Shown: one piece after another, positions 1-5,430 of the stretch | Layout of the letters: every line of letters starts with the position of its first letter | Position numbering within the stretch: the first letter of the stretch is position 1 | Source of the DNA: Candidatus Cloacimonadota bacterium | Lineage (GTDB): Bacteria; Cloacimonadota; Cloacimonadia; Cloacimonadales; TCS61 | Direction: 5' to 3' | Assembly: GCA_003647825.1 (NCBI GenBank) | Contig: QMNP01000050.1 | Span: 1 to 9,192 of the forward strand | DNA length: 9,192 nt | Notes under the pieces: generated by a model | What the model saw: only the letters and a program-made list of their open reading frames with translations | Database searches by the model: none | Told to the model about the DNA's origin: nothing | Made by a program: the position numbers and the translations under genes

Positions 1-1
1 T

Positions 2-313
2 GACATTGTAATATCATACACTTTTCTTGATTTAGAAGGTATAATGGGAAATTACCATCCGGATTTCTTACATGGTGCAGATTCCTATTATTCAGAGCAG
101 ATTATTTGGGAAATTCGTCAAAATGAATATGACGTGATGTCAATTACCGATATAGATATCGAACTGAATGACAACTTTGCCACAGCTTTTTTTACCTTAA
201 CTTTTGATGAACAGACAACTCAAGAACCATCTGCAGAATTTGGAGATATGTCTTATTTTTACCGTGAATATGATGATTGGAAGATTTGCGGAAAGAATTT
301 TACACAACCATAA
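2..313 (+). CDS. 5'-truncated hypothetical protein, probable NTF2-like (SnoaL/DUF4440-type) domain
   Basis: The reading frame is open from base 2, so this is most likely the C-terminal 103 residues of a gene that begins outside the window. An ATG at 44 has an AAGG-like sequence just upstream and would give 89 residues. I prefer the longer reading because the residues before it (DIVISYTFLDLEGIMG) look like the first helix of the domain. The pattern of helix, 'YHPDFLH', an amphipathic helix around 'IIWEIRQNEY', then alternating strands ('ITDIDIELNDNFATAFFTLTF') and a closing 'YFYREYDDWKICGKNF' resembles the cone-shaped NTF2-like fold. That fold is used by small-ligand binding proteins and some enzymes. 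No catalytic residues can be assigned, and the fold call is inference from pattern only. It is the only plus-strand gene and converges on the secG-tRNA group. Confidence 0.7.
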   Translation, partial: DIVISYTFLDLEGIMGNYHPDFLHGADSYYSEQIIWEIRQNEYDVMSITDIDIELNDNFATAFFTLTFDEQTTQEPSAEFGDMSYFYREYDDWKICGKNFTQP

Positions 314-340
314 CAAAATAATTCACAAAAACAGTACAAC

Positions 341-365
341 AAAAAAACCTCGCTTTTCAGCGAGG
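341..365 (-). terminator. Rho-independent terminator of the secG-tRNA-Leu unit
   Basis: On the minus strand a perfect 7-bp stem (CCTCGCT with AGCGAGG, at 359-365 and 348-354) closes a GAAA tetraloop and is followed directly by seven T residues (341-347). It lies 13 bases beyond the tRNA CCA end. On the plus strand the same hairpin is followed by only a weak T-run, so it may stop the converging plus-strand gene less efficiently. Confidence 0.9.
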
Positions 366-377
366 CTTTGTATTATC

Positions 378-465
378 TGGTGCAGAAGGCGGGACTTGAA
401 CCCGCACACCATTAGATGGCACAAGATCCTTAGTCTTGCGTGTCTGCCAATTCCACCACTTCTGC
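378..465 (-). tRNA. tRNA-Leu, anticodon AAG (CCA encoded)
   Basis: The 88-nt gene folds as a class II tRNA. The 7-bp acceptor stem is GCAGAAG with CTTCTGC, followed by discriminator A and an encoded CCA. The D arm carries TGGTGGAATTGGCAGACAC, and the T arm has GCGGG-TTCAAGT-CCCGC. A long variable arm (CCAT/ATGG) is typical of leucine tRNAs. The anticodon stem is CAAGA with TCTTG, enclosing the 7-base loop CTAAGGA. With T33 in place, positions 34-36 read AAG, and G37 suits m1G modification next to G36. The A at position 34 is unusual in bacteria, where CUN leucine tRNAs normally carry GAG, TAG or CAG; it would probably be deaminated to inosine. The gene starts 10 bases after the secG stop, so it is presumably co-transcribed with secG and processed out. 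The tRNA-Leu identity is near certain; the AAG reading depends on single-base accuracy. Confidence 0.96.
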
Positions 466-475
466 GATTGTTATT

Positions 476-850
476 TTACTCTGTACTTGATTCTTCAGTT
501 GCTGCTGGTTCTTCTGTTAGTGGCAAAATAGGTAGGGCTTCATCTGTAGTCTGCTCTGTTGCAGCTTCTTCACGAAGTTTATCAACTGCTTTTGTACTTG
601 TGCTTGCACCTGCGCTATTTGCTCCGCCTTTTAATTGAAATGCTAAAAGGATGCAGTTCAACATGAAAAGTACTGCTAAAATCTGGGTTGCGTTTTTCAG
701 GAATTTAGAAGCTCCCTGACCGCCAAGAACGTTGGAAGCCATTCCGCCTACCATTCCATCCAGAGCACCACCTTTGCTGGATTGTGCCAGGATAACCATT
801 ATCAGGCCAACCGAGATAACCACATGAACGATCATCAAAAATGTAAACAT
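476..850 (-). CDS. secG: Protein-export membrane protein SecG
   Basis: SecG is the small auxiliary subunit of the SecYEG channel in the inner membrane and assists SecA-driven protein export. The 124-residue product has the family layout: a first membrane helix at about residues 3-23, a loop with the SecG signature 'AQSSKGGALDG', the Gly-rich stretch 'GGMASNVLGGQGASKFL', and a second helix at about 53-73. The tail of about 50 residues is acidic and Glu/Thr/Ala-rich and probably disordered; it makes the protein somewhat longer than a minimal SecG. The ATG at 850 has AGGAG (856-860) five bases upstream. A promoter with a perfect TTGACA lies in the 111-base gap after trpS, so secG can be expressed separately from trpS. 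The tRNA-Leu gene follows 10 bases after the stop. Confidence 0.95.
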   Translation of the reverse strand: MFTFLMIVHVVISVGLIMVILAQSSKGGALDGMVGGMASNVLGGQGASKFLKNATQILAVLFMLNCILLAFQLKGGANSAGASTSTKAVDKLREEAATEQTTDEALPILPLTEEPAATEESSTE

Positions 851-878
851 TGCTACTCCTATAACTTAATGATGGACA

Positions 879-907
879 CTTTTATTCAATGCCCTTTTTA
901 GTGTCAA
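879..907 (-). promoter_or_regulatory. Probable sigma70-type promoter of secG-tRNA-Leu
   Basis: On the minus strand a perfect -35 TTGACA (902-907) is followed by a 17-base spacer and a -10-like TAAAAG (879-884, four of six consensus bases). The gap to the secG start codon leaves a leader of roughly 20 bases containing AGGAG. The -35 sits between the AT-rich complementary stretches CCTTTTTT and AAAAAGG, which I do not regard as a terminator. This is prediction from consensus only. Confidence 0.55.
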
Positions 908-961
908 CGATAAAAAAGGTCGAAACACATTTTATCAGATCAAGTAAAATCGACTCATAAT

Positions 962-1960
962 TTAAGCTAAGCCAATTGCTTTTCTAATGAAATCCATTTT
1001 TCGGGAAACAATCTCATTTGCTCTGTCTGCTCCATCTTTTAATACATCATCAATATATGATTTATCATTGATAAGTTCAGTGTATTTCTCTCGAATTGGA
1101 GCTAAAGTTTCATCCATTATTTCAAATAAATACTGTTTCGCATGACCCCAGCCCATTCCACCGGCAAGGTATTTTTTACGTAATTCTAACTGCTGATCTT
1201 TGCTGGCGAATAGTTTGTATAAAGAAAAAATACTACATGTATCAGGATCTTTAGGTTCTTCAACAGATTGTGAATTTGTAACAATTTTCATTATCAATTT
1301 ACGAAGTTTCTTAGAAGGCAGAAACAGAGGAATTGTATTATTATAACTTTTACTCATCTTTCTGCCATCTAAACCTGTTACATAACCAGTAGATTCCTTA
1401 ATAAAGGCCTGAGGGATTTTCAATAATTCCTGTTTATAATTATGATTTATAGACTGAGCAATATCCACAGCCATTTCCAGGTGTTGTGCCTGATCTTTTC
1501 CTACCGGAACCACATCACTGTCAAATTGCAGAATATCAGCAGCCATAAGTACAGGATAAGTGAAAAGTCCCATATTAACACCATCGTCCGGATCTTTATT
1601 TAATTCTTTATTATCTTGAACTTTAGCTTTATATGAATGTGCTCTGTTCATCAATCCTTTTGATGTGAACGCCATTAAAAATGTAGTTAATTCAAACGTA
1701 CCTTGAACAGCAGATTGTTTATATAAGATCGAATCCTTCGGATCTAAACCCATTGCAAGCCAGGTTGCTGCAACTTCATAGGAAAGTTCTTTCACTAATT
1801 TAGGATCTTTTAGCGAATTCAAAGCGTGGTAATCTGCTATAAAATAACGCGTATCGAAATCTTTTGCGAGTTCTAAAGCAGGTTTATACATTCCAAAATA
1901 ATTACCTATATGTGGTAAGCCAGTTGGCTTTATTCCTGTGAGGGCGATTTTTTTTGCCAT
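962..1960 (-). CDS. trpS: Tryptophanyl-tRNA synthetase (TrpRS)
   Basis: This cytoplasmic class Ic synthetase charges tRNA-Trp with tryptophan using ATP. The 332-residue product has the usual bacterial TrpRS length. The N-terminal nucleotide-binding motif is 'TGLPHIGNYFG' (HIGH-type PHIGN at 16-20). The TrpRS signature 'VPVGKDQAQHLE' lies at about 152-162 and an intact 'GRKMSKSYNN' at 199-208 (KMSKS at 201-205). The remainder is the helical anticodon-binding domain, with 'YLAGGMGWGHAKQYLFEIMDE' near 265-285. Its GxDQ motif separates it from TyrRS. The ATG at 1960 has GGAGG (1965-1969) four bases upstream. rimO lies upstream on the same strand, but the 165-base gap contains palindromic repeats, so co-transcription is uncertain. 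No T-box or trp leader peptide is visible. Confidence 0.96.
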   Translation of the reverse strand: MAKKIALTGIKPTGLPHIGNYFGMYKPALELAKDFDTRYFIADYHALNSLKDPKLVKELSYEVAATWLAMGLDPKDSILYKQSAVQGTFELTTFLMAFTSKGLMNRAHSYKAKVQDNKELNKDPDDGVNMGLFTYPVLMAADILQFDSDVVPVGKDQAQHLEMAVDIAQSINHNYKQELLKIPQAFIKESTGYVTGLDGRKMSKSYNNTIPLFLPSKKLRKLIMKIVTNSQSVEEPKDPDTCSIFSLYKLFASKDQQLELRKKYLAGGMGWGHAKQYLFEIMDETLAPIREKYTELINDKSYIDDVLKDGADRANEIVSRKMDFIRKAIGLA

Positions 1961-1980
1961 TAATCCTCCGAAATCTTTTC

Positions 1981-2032
1981 GTTCCCAACTTCCTGTTTGG
2001 GAATGAGTTATGATGCGAAACTCTGGTTTCGC
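1981..2032. repeat. Two-palindrome repeat module (type A), copy 1
   Basis: Two adjacent small palindromes lie between rimO and trpS. The first has arms TTCCCAA (1982-1988) and TTGGGAA (1997-2003). The second is perfect, GCGAAAC (2015-2021) and GTTTCGC (2026-2032) around a TCTG loop. The same pair in the same order and with similar spacing occurs at 3554-3603, where the loops and linkers have diverged. This marks a dispersed REP-like element and not chance hairpins. Confidence 0.75.
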
Positions 2033-2043
2033 TTTATTTTTAT

Positions 2044-2067
2044 GTTACTAAACAGGAGTTTAGTAAC
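2044..2067. repeat. AGGA-loop palindrome (type B), solitary copy
   Basis: A perfect 10-bp inverted repeat (GTTACTAAAC and GTTTAGTAAC) encloses the tetranucleotide AGGA. It matches the palindrome that starts each unit of the array at 3422-3915 in size, loop and outer bases. Compared with copy 3428-3451, two base pairs have changed on both arms together (C:G to A:T and C:G to T:A), so pairing is preserved. The sequence is within the rimO-trpS gap, and I see no transposase nearby. Confidence 0.8.
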
Positions 2068-2125
2068 AAGAGTTATAGTTCATTATGATTATCCAACTAA
2101 ATTATACAATTACTTAATCACCATA

Positions 2126-3403
2126 TTACTCTACAATCCTGCCAATCAGATCGTACTCCCAGGCATCAATTATTTCCACTTCTACGATCTCTCCAATCAT
2201 GGCATCACCTTCTGCGATGAAAACCGTTCCATCAATTTCAGGAGAATCAAAATAACTTCTACCTTCCAGAGAAAAATCTTCATCTTCTCCAATTTGGTCA
2301 ATTATTACTTTTATTTTGCTTCCAACCATTCCAGATAGAAAATCTTCTGAGATAGTTTGCTGAATTTGCATAAGCTCATCTTTTCGTTCCTCAGCAATTT
2401 CTTCATCGATCTGATCTTTATGATCAAAAGCAGCAGTATCTTCTTCCCGCGAGTAAGTGAAAACACCTAATCTTTCAAAACGGGTTGTTTGAATAAAACG
2501 TTTCAACTCTTCATATTGCTGCTCGGTCTCTCCCGGATAACCAACAATAAGGGTTGTACGAATGACAGCGTCTGGCATTTTCTTGCGGATTTCAGAGATG
2601 ATCTCACCAATTCTCTCTCGGCCTACATGTCTATTCATATCATTTAGAAGGTCATTATTTATATGCTGAATAGGAATTTCAAAATAATTGCAAACCTTTG
2701 GAAGTTTAGCAAAAGTATCAATAATTTCCGATGTAATGTGAGCAGGATGAAGATAAAGAACCCGAATCCATTCTATGCCATCGATTTCATGAAGTTGTTT
2801 CATAAGTTCAGGTAATTTTTGCTCTCCATAAATATCGACACCGTAATTTGCTGTATCCTGCGCTGTAAGGATCAATTCCTTCACACCACCTGCAGCCATC
2901 TTTCTGGCTTCTTCCAATAGAATTTCTATCGATTCACTATGAAGCGCACCGCGAATGCCGGGAATTGCACAATAACTGCAATGGTTATTACAGCCGTCAC
3001 TTACCCGCAAATAACCAAAATGACCAGGAGTGAGTAAAATTCGATCTGTCGTCGGTCTTGTTTCGAAAACTTCAGCAAATTTATCAAAATCTTTTAAATC
3101 TATAATGTGATCAATTTCCGGAATAGATTCCATTAAATCTTTATAATAGCGCTTTACCAGACAGCCAGTGATAATTAATTTTTCACATTTACTAGATTTT
3201 TTCAATTCAATCATTTCCAGAATGGTTTGAATTGATTCTTCTTTGGCATCAATGATAAACCCACAGGTATTAATAATGATTATCTTTGCTTCTTCGAATT
3301 CTGTTGTAAATTCATATCCGGCAGTTTCAATTATAGCAGAGAAAACTTCACTATCAACCAGATTCTTGGAACATCCTAAACTAACTATTGAATATTTTTT
3401 CAT
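2126..3403 (-). CDS. rimO: Ribosomal protein S12 methylthiotransferase RimO
   Basis: RimO is a radical SAM enzyme that adds a methylthio group to the beta-carbon of a conserved aspartate of ribosomal protein S12 (Asp89 in E. coli numbering). The 425-residue product has the full three-domain layout. The N-terminal UPF0004 domain has the cysteines of the auxiliary cluster at C11 ('SLGCSKN'), C47 ('NTCGF') and C81 ('TGCLV'). The radical SAM motif CxxxCxxC is at C138, C142 and C145 ('DGCNNHCSYC'). The C-terminal TRAM domain occupies about 360-425. 'SLGCSKNLVDSE', 'VLYLHPAHIT' and 'GRSYFDSPEIDG' favour RimO over the tRNA-modifying paralogue MiaB. The ATG at 3403 has GAGG four bases upstream. The palindromic array starts about 20 bases upstream of the start codon, so any promoter must lie in or beyond the repeats. 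Confidence 0.95.
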   Translation of the reverse strand: MKKYSIVSLGCSKNLVDSEVFSAIIETAGYEFTTEFEEAKIIIINTCGFIIDAKEESIQTILEMIELKKSSKCEKLIITGCLVKRYYKDLMESIPEIDHIIDLKDFDKFAEVFETRPTTDRILLTPGHFGYLRVSDGCNNHCSYCAIPGIRGALHSESIEILLEEARKMAAGGVKELILTAQDTANYGVDIYGEQKLPELMKQLHEIDGIEWIRVLYLHPAHITSEIIDTFAKLPKVCNYFEIPIQHINNDLLNDMNRHVGRERIGEIISEIRKKMPDAVIRTTLIVGYPGETEQQYEELKRFIQTTRFERLGVFTYSREEDTAAFDHKDQIDEEIAEERKDELMQIQQTISEDFLSGMVGSKIKVIIDQIGEDEDFSLEGRSYFDSPEIDGTVFIAEGDAMIGEIVEVEIIDAWEYDLIGRIVE

Positions 3404-3421
3404 CTAACCTCATATTTTAAT

Positions 3422-3915
3422 TCTTATGTTCCCAAACAGGAGTTTGGGAACCAGTATAATACTCGAACTTATCCCGAAGTGCAGCTTGGGGCGAGAACGA
3501 AAACATAACTCAACACAGTTCTCGACTTACATTCGTTATACTCATTCAATCTCATTCCCAAATTCTGTTTGGGAATGCAACTTCAGGCGAAACTTGGTTT
3601 CGCAATATCTTCTGTCACCCAACAGGAGTTTAGGAACCAGTAAAATACTCGAACTTACCCCGAAGTGCAGCTTGGGGCGAGAACGAAAATATAACTCAAC
3701 ACAGTTCTCGACTCACATTCGTTATACTCATTGCAATTCAAGTCCTTATGTTCCCCAACAGGAGTTTGGGAACCAGTATAATACTCGGACTTACCCCGAA
3801 GTGCAGCTTGGGGTGAGAACGAAAACATAACTCAACACAGTTCTCAACTTACATTCGATATACTCATTGCAATTCAAGTCCTTATGTTCCCCAACAGGAG
3901 TTTGGGAACCAGTAT
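3422..3915. repeat. Tandem array of ~136-bp nested-palindrome units (three copies plus a fourth partial)
   Basis: Unit starts, taken at the leading palindrome, are 3428, 3614, 3750 and 3886. Copies 2 and 3 are exactly 136 bases apart and differ at about 10 positions; the fourth stops just after its first palindrome. Each unit holds: an AGGA-loop palindrome with arms GTTCCCAAAC/GTTTGGGAAC (best in copy 1, decayed in copy 2); a bulged hairpin CCCCgAAG-TGCAG-CTTGGGG; and arms CGAGAAC/GTTCTCG separated by 19 bases. Copy 3 has TGAGAAC/GTTCTCA instead, a compensated pair change. Copy 1 is longer (186-base step) because it carries a type A module. The period of 136 is not divisible by three, so the array is not coding. 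It fills most of the 631-base gap between the DUF1015 gene and rimO. Confidence 0.92.
3547..3612. repeat. Two-palindrome repeat module (type A), copy 2, inside the tandem array
   Basis: This segment replaces the 17-base linker seen between later units of the array. It holds ATTCCCAAA/TTTGGGAAT (3554-3576, loop TTCTG) followed by the perfect GCGAAAC/GTTTCGC (3587-3593 and 3597-3603, loop TTG). The order and arm sequences match the module at 1981-2032. It appears to have been inserted into, or recombined with, the junction of units 1 and 2. Confidence 0.75.
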
Positions 3916-3933
3916 TTACAAGCCAATCAACCA

Positions 3934-3976
3934 TTGCGAAGGTCAAACAAGCAAGAAATTCTACAATCATTCGCAA
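3934..3976. repeat. Short inverted repeat flanking the array
   Basis: TTGCGAA (3934-3940) and TTCGCAA (3970-3976) form a 7-bp inverted pair separated by 29 bases, between the end of the tandem array and the terminator of the DUF1015 gene. It may be a remnant of another small intergenic repeat. No coding potential is evident. Confidence 0.35.
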
Positions 3977-3985
3977 GGATTCTAT

Positions 3986-4017
3986 AATAAAAAAGGGCGA
4001 TTAATTAACCGCCCTTT
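3986..4017 (-). terminator. Rho-independent terminator of the DUF1015 gene
   Basis: On the minus strand AAAGGGCG (4010-4017) pairs with CGCCCTTT (3992-3999) across a 10-base loop. The stem runs straight into further T residues (CGCCC then TTTTTTATTAT). It begins 17 bases after the stop codon at 4035, which is ideal placement. It separates the ileS-DUF1015 side of the window from the repeat array and rimO. Confidence 0.92.
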
Positions 4018-4034
4018 CTGTGTTACTAATTATT

Positions 4035-5279
4035 TTAATCCAACAGATGGACGATAACTCCAGAGCGGAGTTTTGGTTCAAACCAGGTTGATTTTGGCGG
4101 CATCACTTCGCCAGCATCGGCAATTGCCATCAGCTGCTCTATAGAAGTGGGGAACATGGAGAAGGCAACAGCTTCACCAGCATCTACACGATTGGAAAGC
4201 TCTTCCAATCCGCGGATTCCACCCACAAAATCGATACGTTTATCACGTCGAGGATCACCAATTGCCAGAATTGGATGCAACAGATTTTCCTGCAGAATTG
4301 ATACATCCAGGGATTTTACCGGATCATCTTTTGGGAACGAACCATCTTTAGCTTCAATTTCATACCACATACCATTCAAATACATTCCAAATGAATGCAG
4401 TTTATTAGGCTTATAAGGCTCATCTGCACTGAATTCTTTCAAAGTGAATTTCTCTTCCACCATGATAAGAAAATGTTCAGCATCCAGACCATTCAAATCT
4501 TTCACAACTCGATTATAATCCATTATATAAAGCTGATCATGCGGAAAGATAACAGATAAAAAATAGTTATATTCTTCCTCACCGGTGTGATTCGGATTTA
4601 ATCCTCTTCTTTTCTGACCTACTATTGTTCCGCTGGCAGAACGATGATGACCATCTGCTACATACAAAAAGTCAATTTCTTTGAAGATATTTTCAATCTT
4701 AGCAATTATGGATTCTTCATCAATTTTCCAGAATATATGTTTGATCCCATCTTCAGCTTCAAAATCGTAGGTTGGAATTTCTTTAGTAAGGTTTGCAATC
4801 AATTCATTCATGTCTTCACGAGCTTTATAAGTAAGAAAAACCGGACCAGTGTTAGCATTTAATGTATCAACATGTCTTATGCGATCTGCTTCTTTGTCTG
4901 CCCGAGTATGTTCATGCTTCTTGATTATATCGTTCTCGTAATCTTCGATGGAAGCTCCGGCAACCAAACCAATTTCATCTACATCACCCATTATGAGACG
5001 ATACAGATAAAAACATGGTTTGTTATCCTGAATTAGAACACCGTCTTCGATCATCTTATACAAGTTCTCTTTACCTTTTTGATACACTGCATCGTCATAG
5101 AGATTAATATCTTCTGGAAGATCGACTTCTGGTTTTACTACATGTAGGAAACTGTGAGGTTTATCCTGAACCTGCAATCTCGCTTCATTTGAATTCAAAA
5201 CATCATAGGGTGGAGAAGCAACATCTTTGATCTTATCTGCTGCTGGTCGCACACCTCTAAAAGCTTTAATTTTTGCCAT
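4035..5279 (-). CDS. DUF1015 family protein (possible ParB/Srx-fold kinase, function unproven)
   Basis: The 414-residue product carries the hallmarks of the DUF1015 family: 'SPPYDV' (22-27), 'KKHEHTRADKEADR' (120-133), 'YVADGHHRSAS' (206-216) and the C-terminal 'MPPKSTWFEPKL' (393-404). These span the usual length of about 400 residues with no break. The Asp-Gly-His-His-Arg segment resembles that of ParB/sulfiredoxin-fold free-serine kinases such as archaeal SerK. In several bacteria, as I recall, DUF1015 genes adjoin serC and serA. A role in serine or phosphoserine metabolism is therefore plausible, but it is inference; no serine gene lies in this window. A frame extension to a TTG at 5294 is possible. 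I choose the ATG at 5279 because GGGAG (5288-5292) sits eight bases before it and would lie inside the longer reading frame. The gene lies 151 bases downstream of ileS and ends in a strong terminator. Confidence 0.9.
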   Translation of the reverse strand: MAKIKAFRGVRPAADKIKDVASPPYDVLNSNEARLQVQDKPHSFLHVVKPEVDLPEDINLYDDAVYQKGKENLYKMIEDGVLIQDNKPCFYLYRLIMGDVDEIGLVAGASIEDYENDIIKKHEHTRADKEADRIRHVDTLNANTGPVFLTYKAREDMNELIANLTKEIPTYDFEAEDGIKHIFWKIDEESIIAKIENIFKEIDFLYVADGHHRSASGTIVGQKRRGLNPNHTGEEEYNYFLSVIFPHDQLYIMDYNRVVKDLNGLDAEHFLIMVEEKFTLKEFSADEPYKPNKLHSFGMYLNGMWYEIEAKDGSFPKDDPVKSLDVSILQENLLHPILAIGDPRRDKRIDFVGGIRGLEELSNRVDAGEAVAFSMFPTSIEQLMAIADAGEVMPPKSTWFEPKLRSGVIVHLLD

Positions 5280-5287
5280 TTTTAAAA

Positions 5288-5292
5288 CTCCC
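5288..5292 (-). promoter_or_regulatory. Ribosome binding site that sets the DUF1015 start
   Basis: GGGAG on the minus strand lies eight bases upstream of the ATG at 5279. The alternative TTG start at 5294 would overlap this site and has only A/T-rich sequence upstream. The five extra residues it would add (MGVLK) also precede the conserved family N-terminus 'MAKIKAFRGVRP'. Confidence 0.8.
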
Positions 5293-5354
5293 AATCTATT
5301 TATTTTTATTCTATTAATCTTAAAAAAGTTTCTATCAGTTTTTCTTCTTGTATA

Positions 5355-5392
5355 ACACTTTCAGGGTTTCTCAGATCCAACTCTGAAAGTGT
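5355..5392. repeat. Perfect 10-bp inverted repeat in the ileS-DUF1015 gap
   Basis: ACACTTTCAG (5355-5364) and CTGAAAGTGT (5383-5392) pair perfectly around an 18-base loop. Neither strand has a T-run after the stem, so it is not a standard terminator. It could be an operator, an RNA processing or attenuation hairpin in the DUF1015 leader, or a decayed ileS terminator. The 151-base gap (5280-5430) holds no gene and no convincing promoter. Confidence 0.5.
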
Positions 5393-5430
5393 CAATTGCA
5401 TGAATCAGCGAAAGAGATCTTTTCAGAGTT

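Noticed and set aside
204..638. Open frame of 144 codons on the plus strand
   Set aside because: It runs antisense through the terminator, the tRNA and secG, all of which are well supported.
890..919. Terminator for trpS
   Set aside because: The AT-rich complementary stretches (CCTTTTT and AAAAAAGG) give a weak stem with a loop that contains the secG -35 box; they do not form a G/C-rich stem followed by a T-run.
3455..3460. TATAAT-like -10 on the plus strand in the array units
   Set aside because: No -35 hexamer lies at a suitable distance, the base pattern changes in copy 2, and no plus-strand gene follows.
3426..3830. Open frame of 134 codons on the plus strand across the repeat array
   Set aside because: Its 'PNRSLGTS...' repeats are translations of the palindromes, and the frame shifts between units 2 and 3 because the 136-bp period is not a multiple of three. 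There is no ribosome binding site and no recognisable protein.
3422..3915. CRISPR array
   Set aside because: The segments between palindromes are near-identical to each other and far longer than spacers, and no cas genes are present. It is a plain tandem repeat.
3422..3915. Integron attC cassette array
   Set aside because: Spacing is regular but the units contain no cassette ORFs, no convincing R-box/L-box core pairs and no integrase is in view.
3791..3976. Open frame of 61 codons on the minus strand
   Set aside because: Its C-terminal half is the reverse translation of the array and its N-terminal half covers a short inverted repeat. It looks like chance coding over repeats.
5280..5294. 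TTG start at 5294 for the DUF1015 gene
   Set aside because: It would overlap the GGGAG ribosome binding site of the ATG at 5279 and adds residues not expected in the family.
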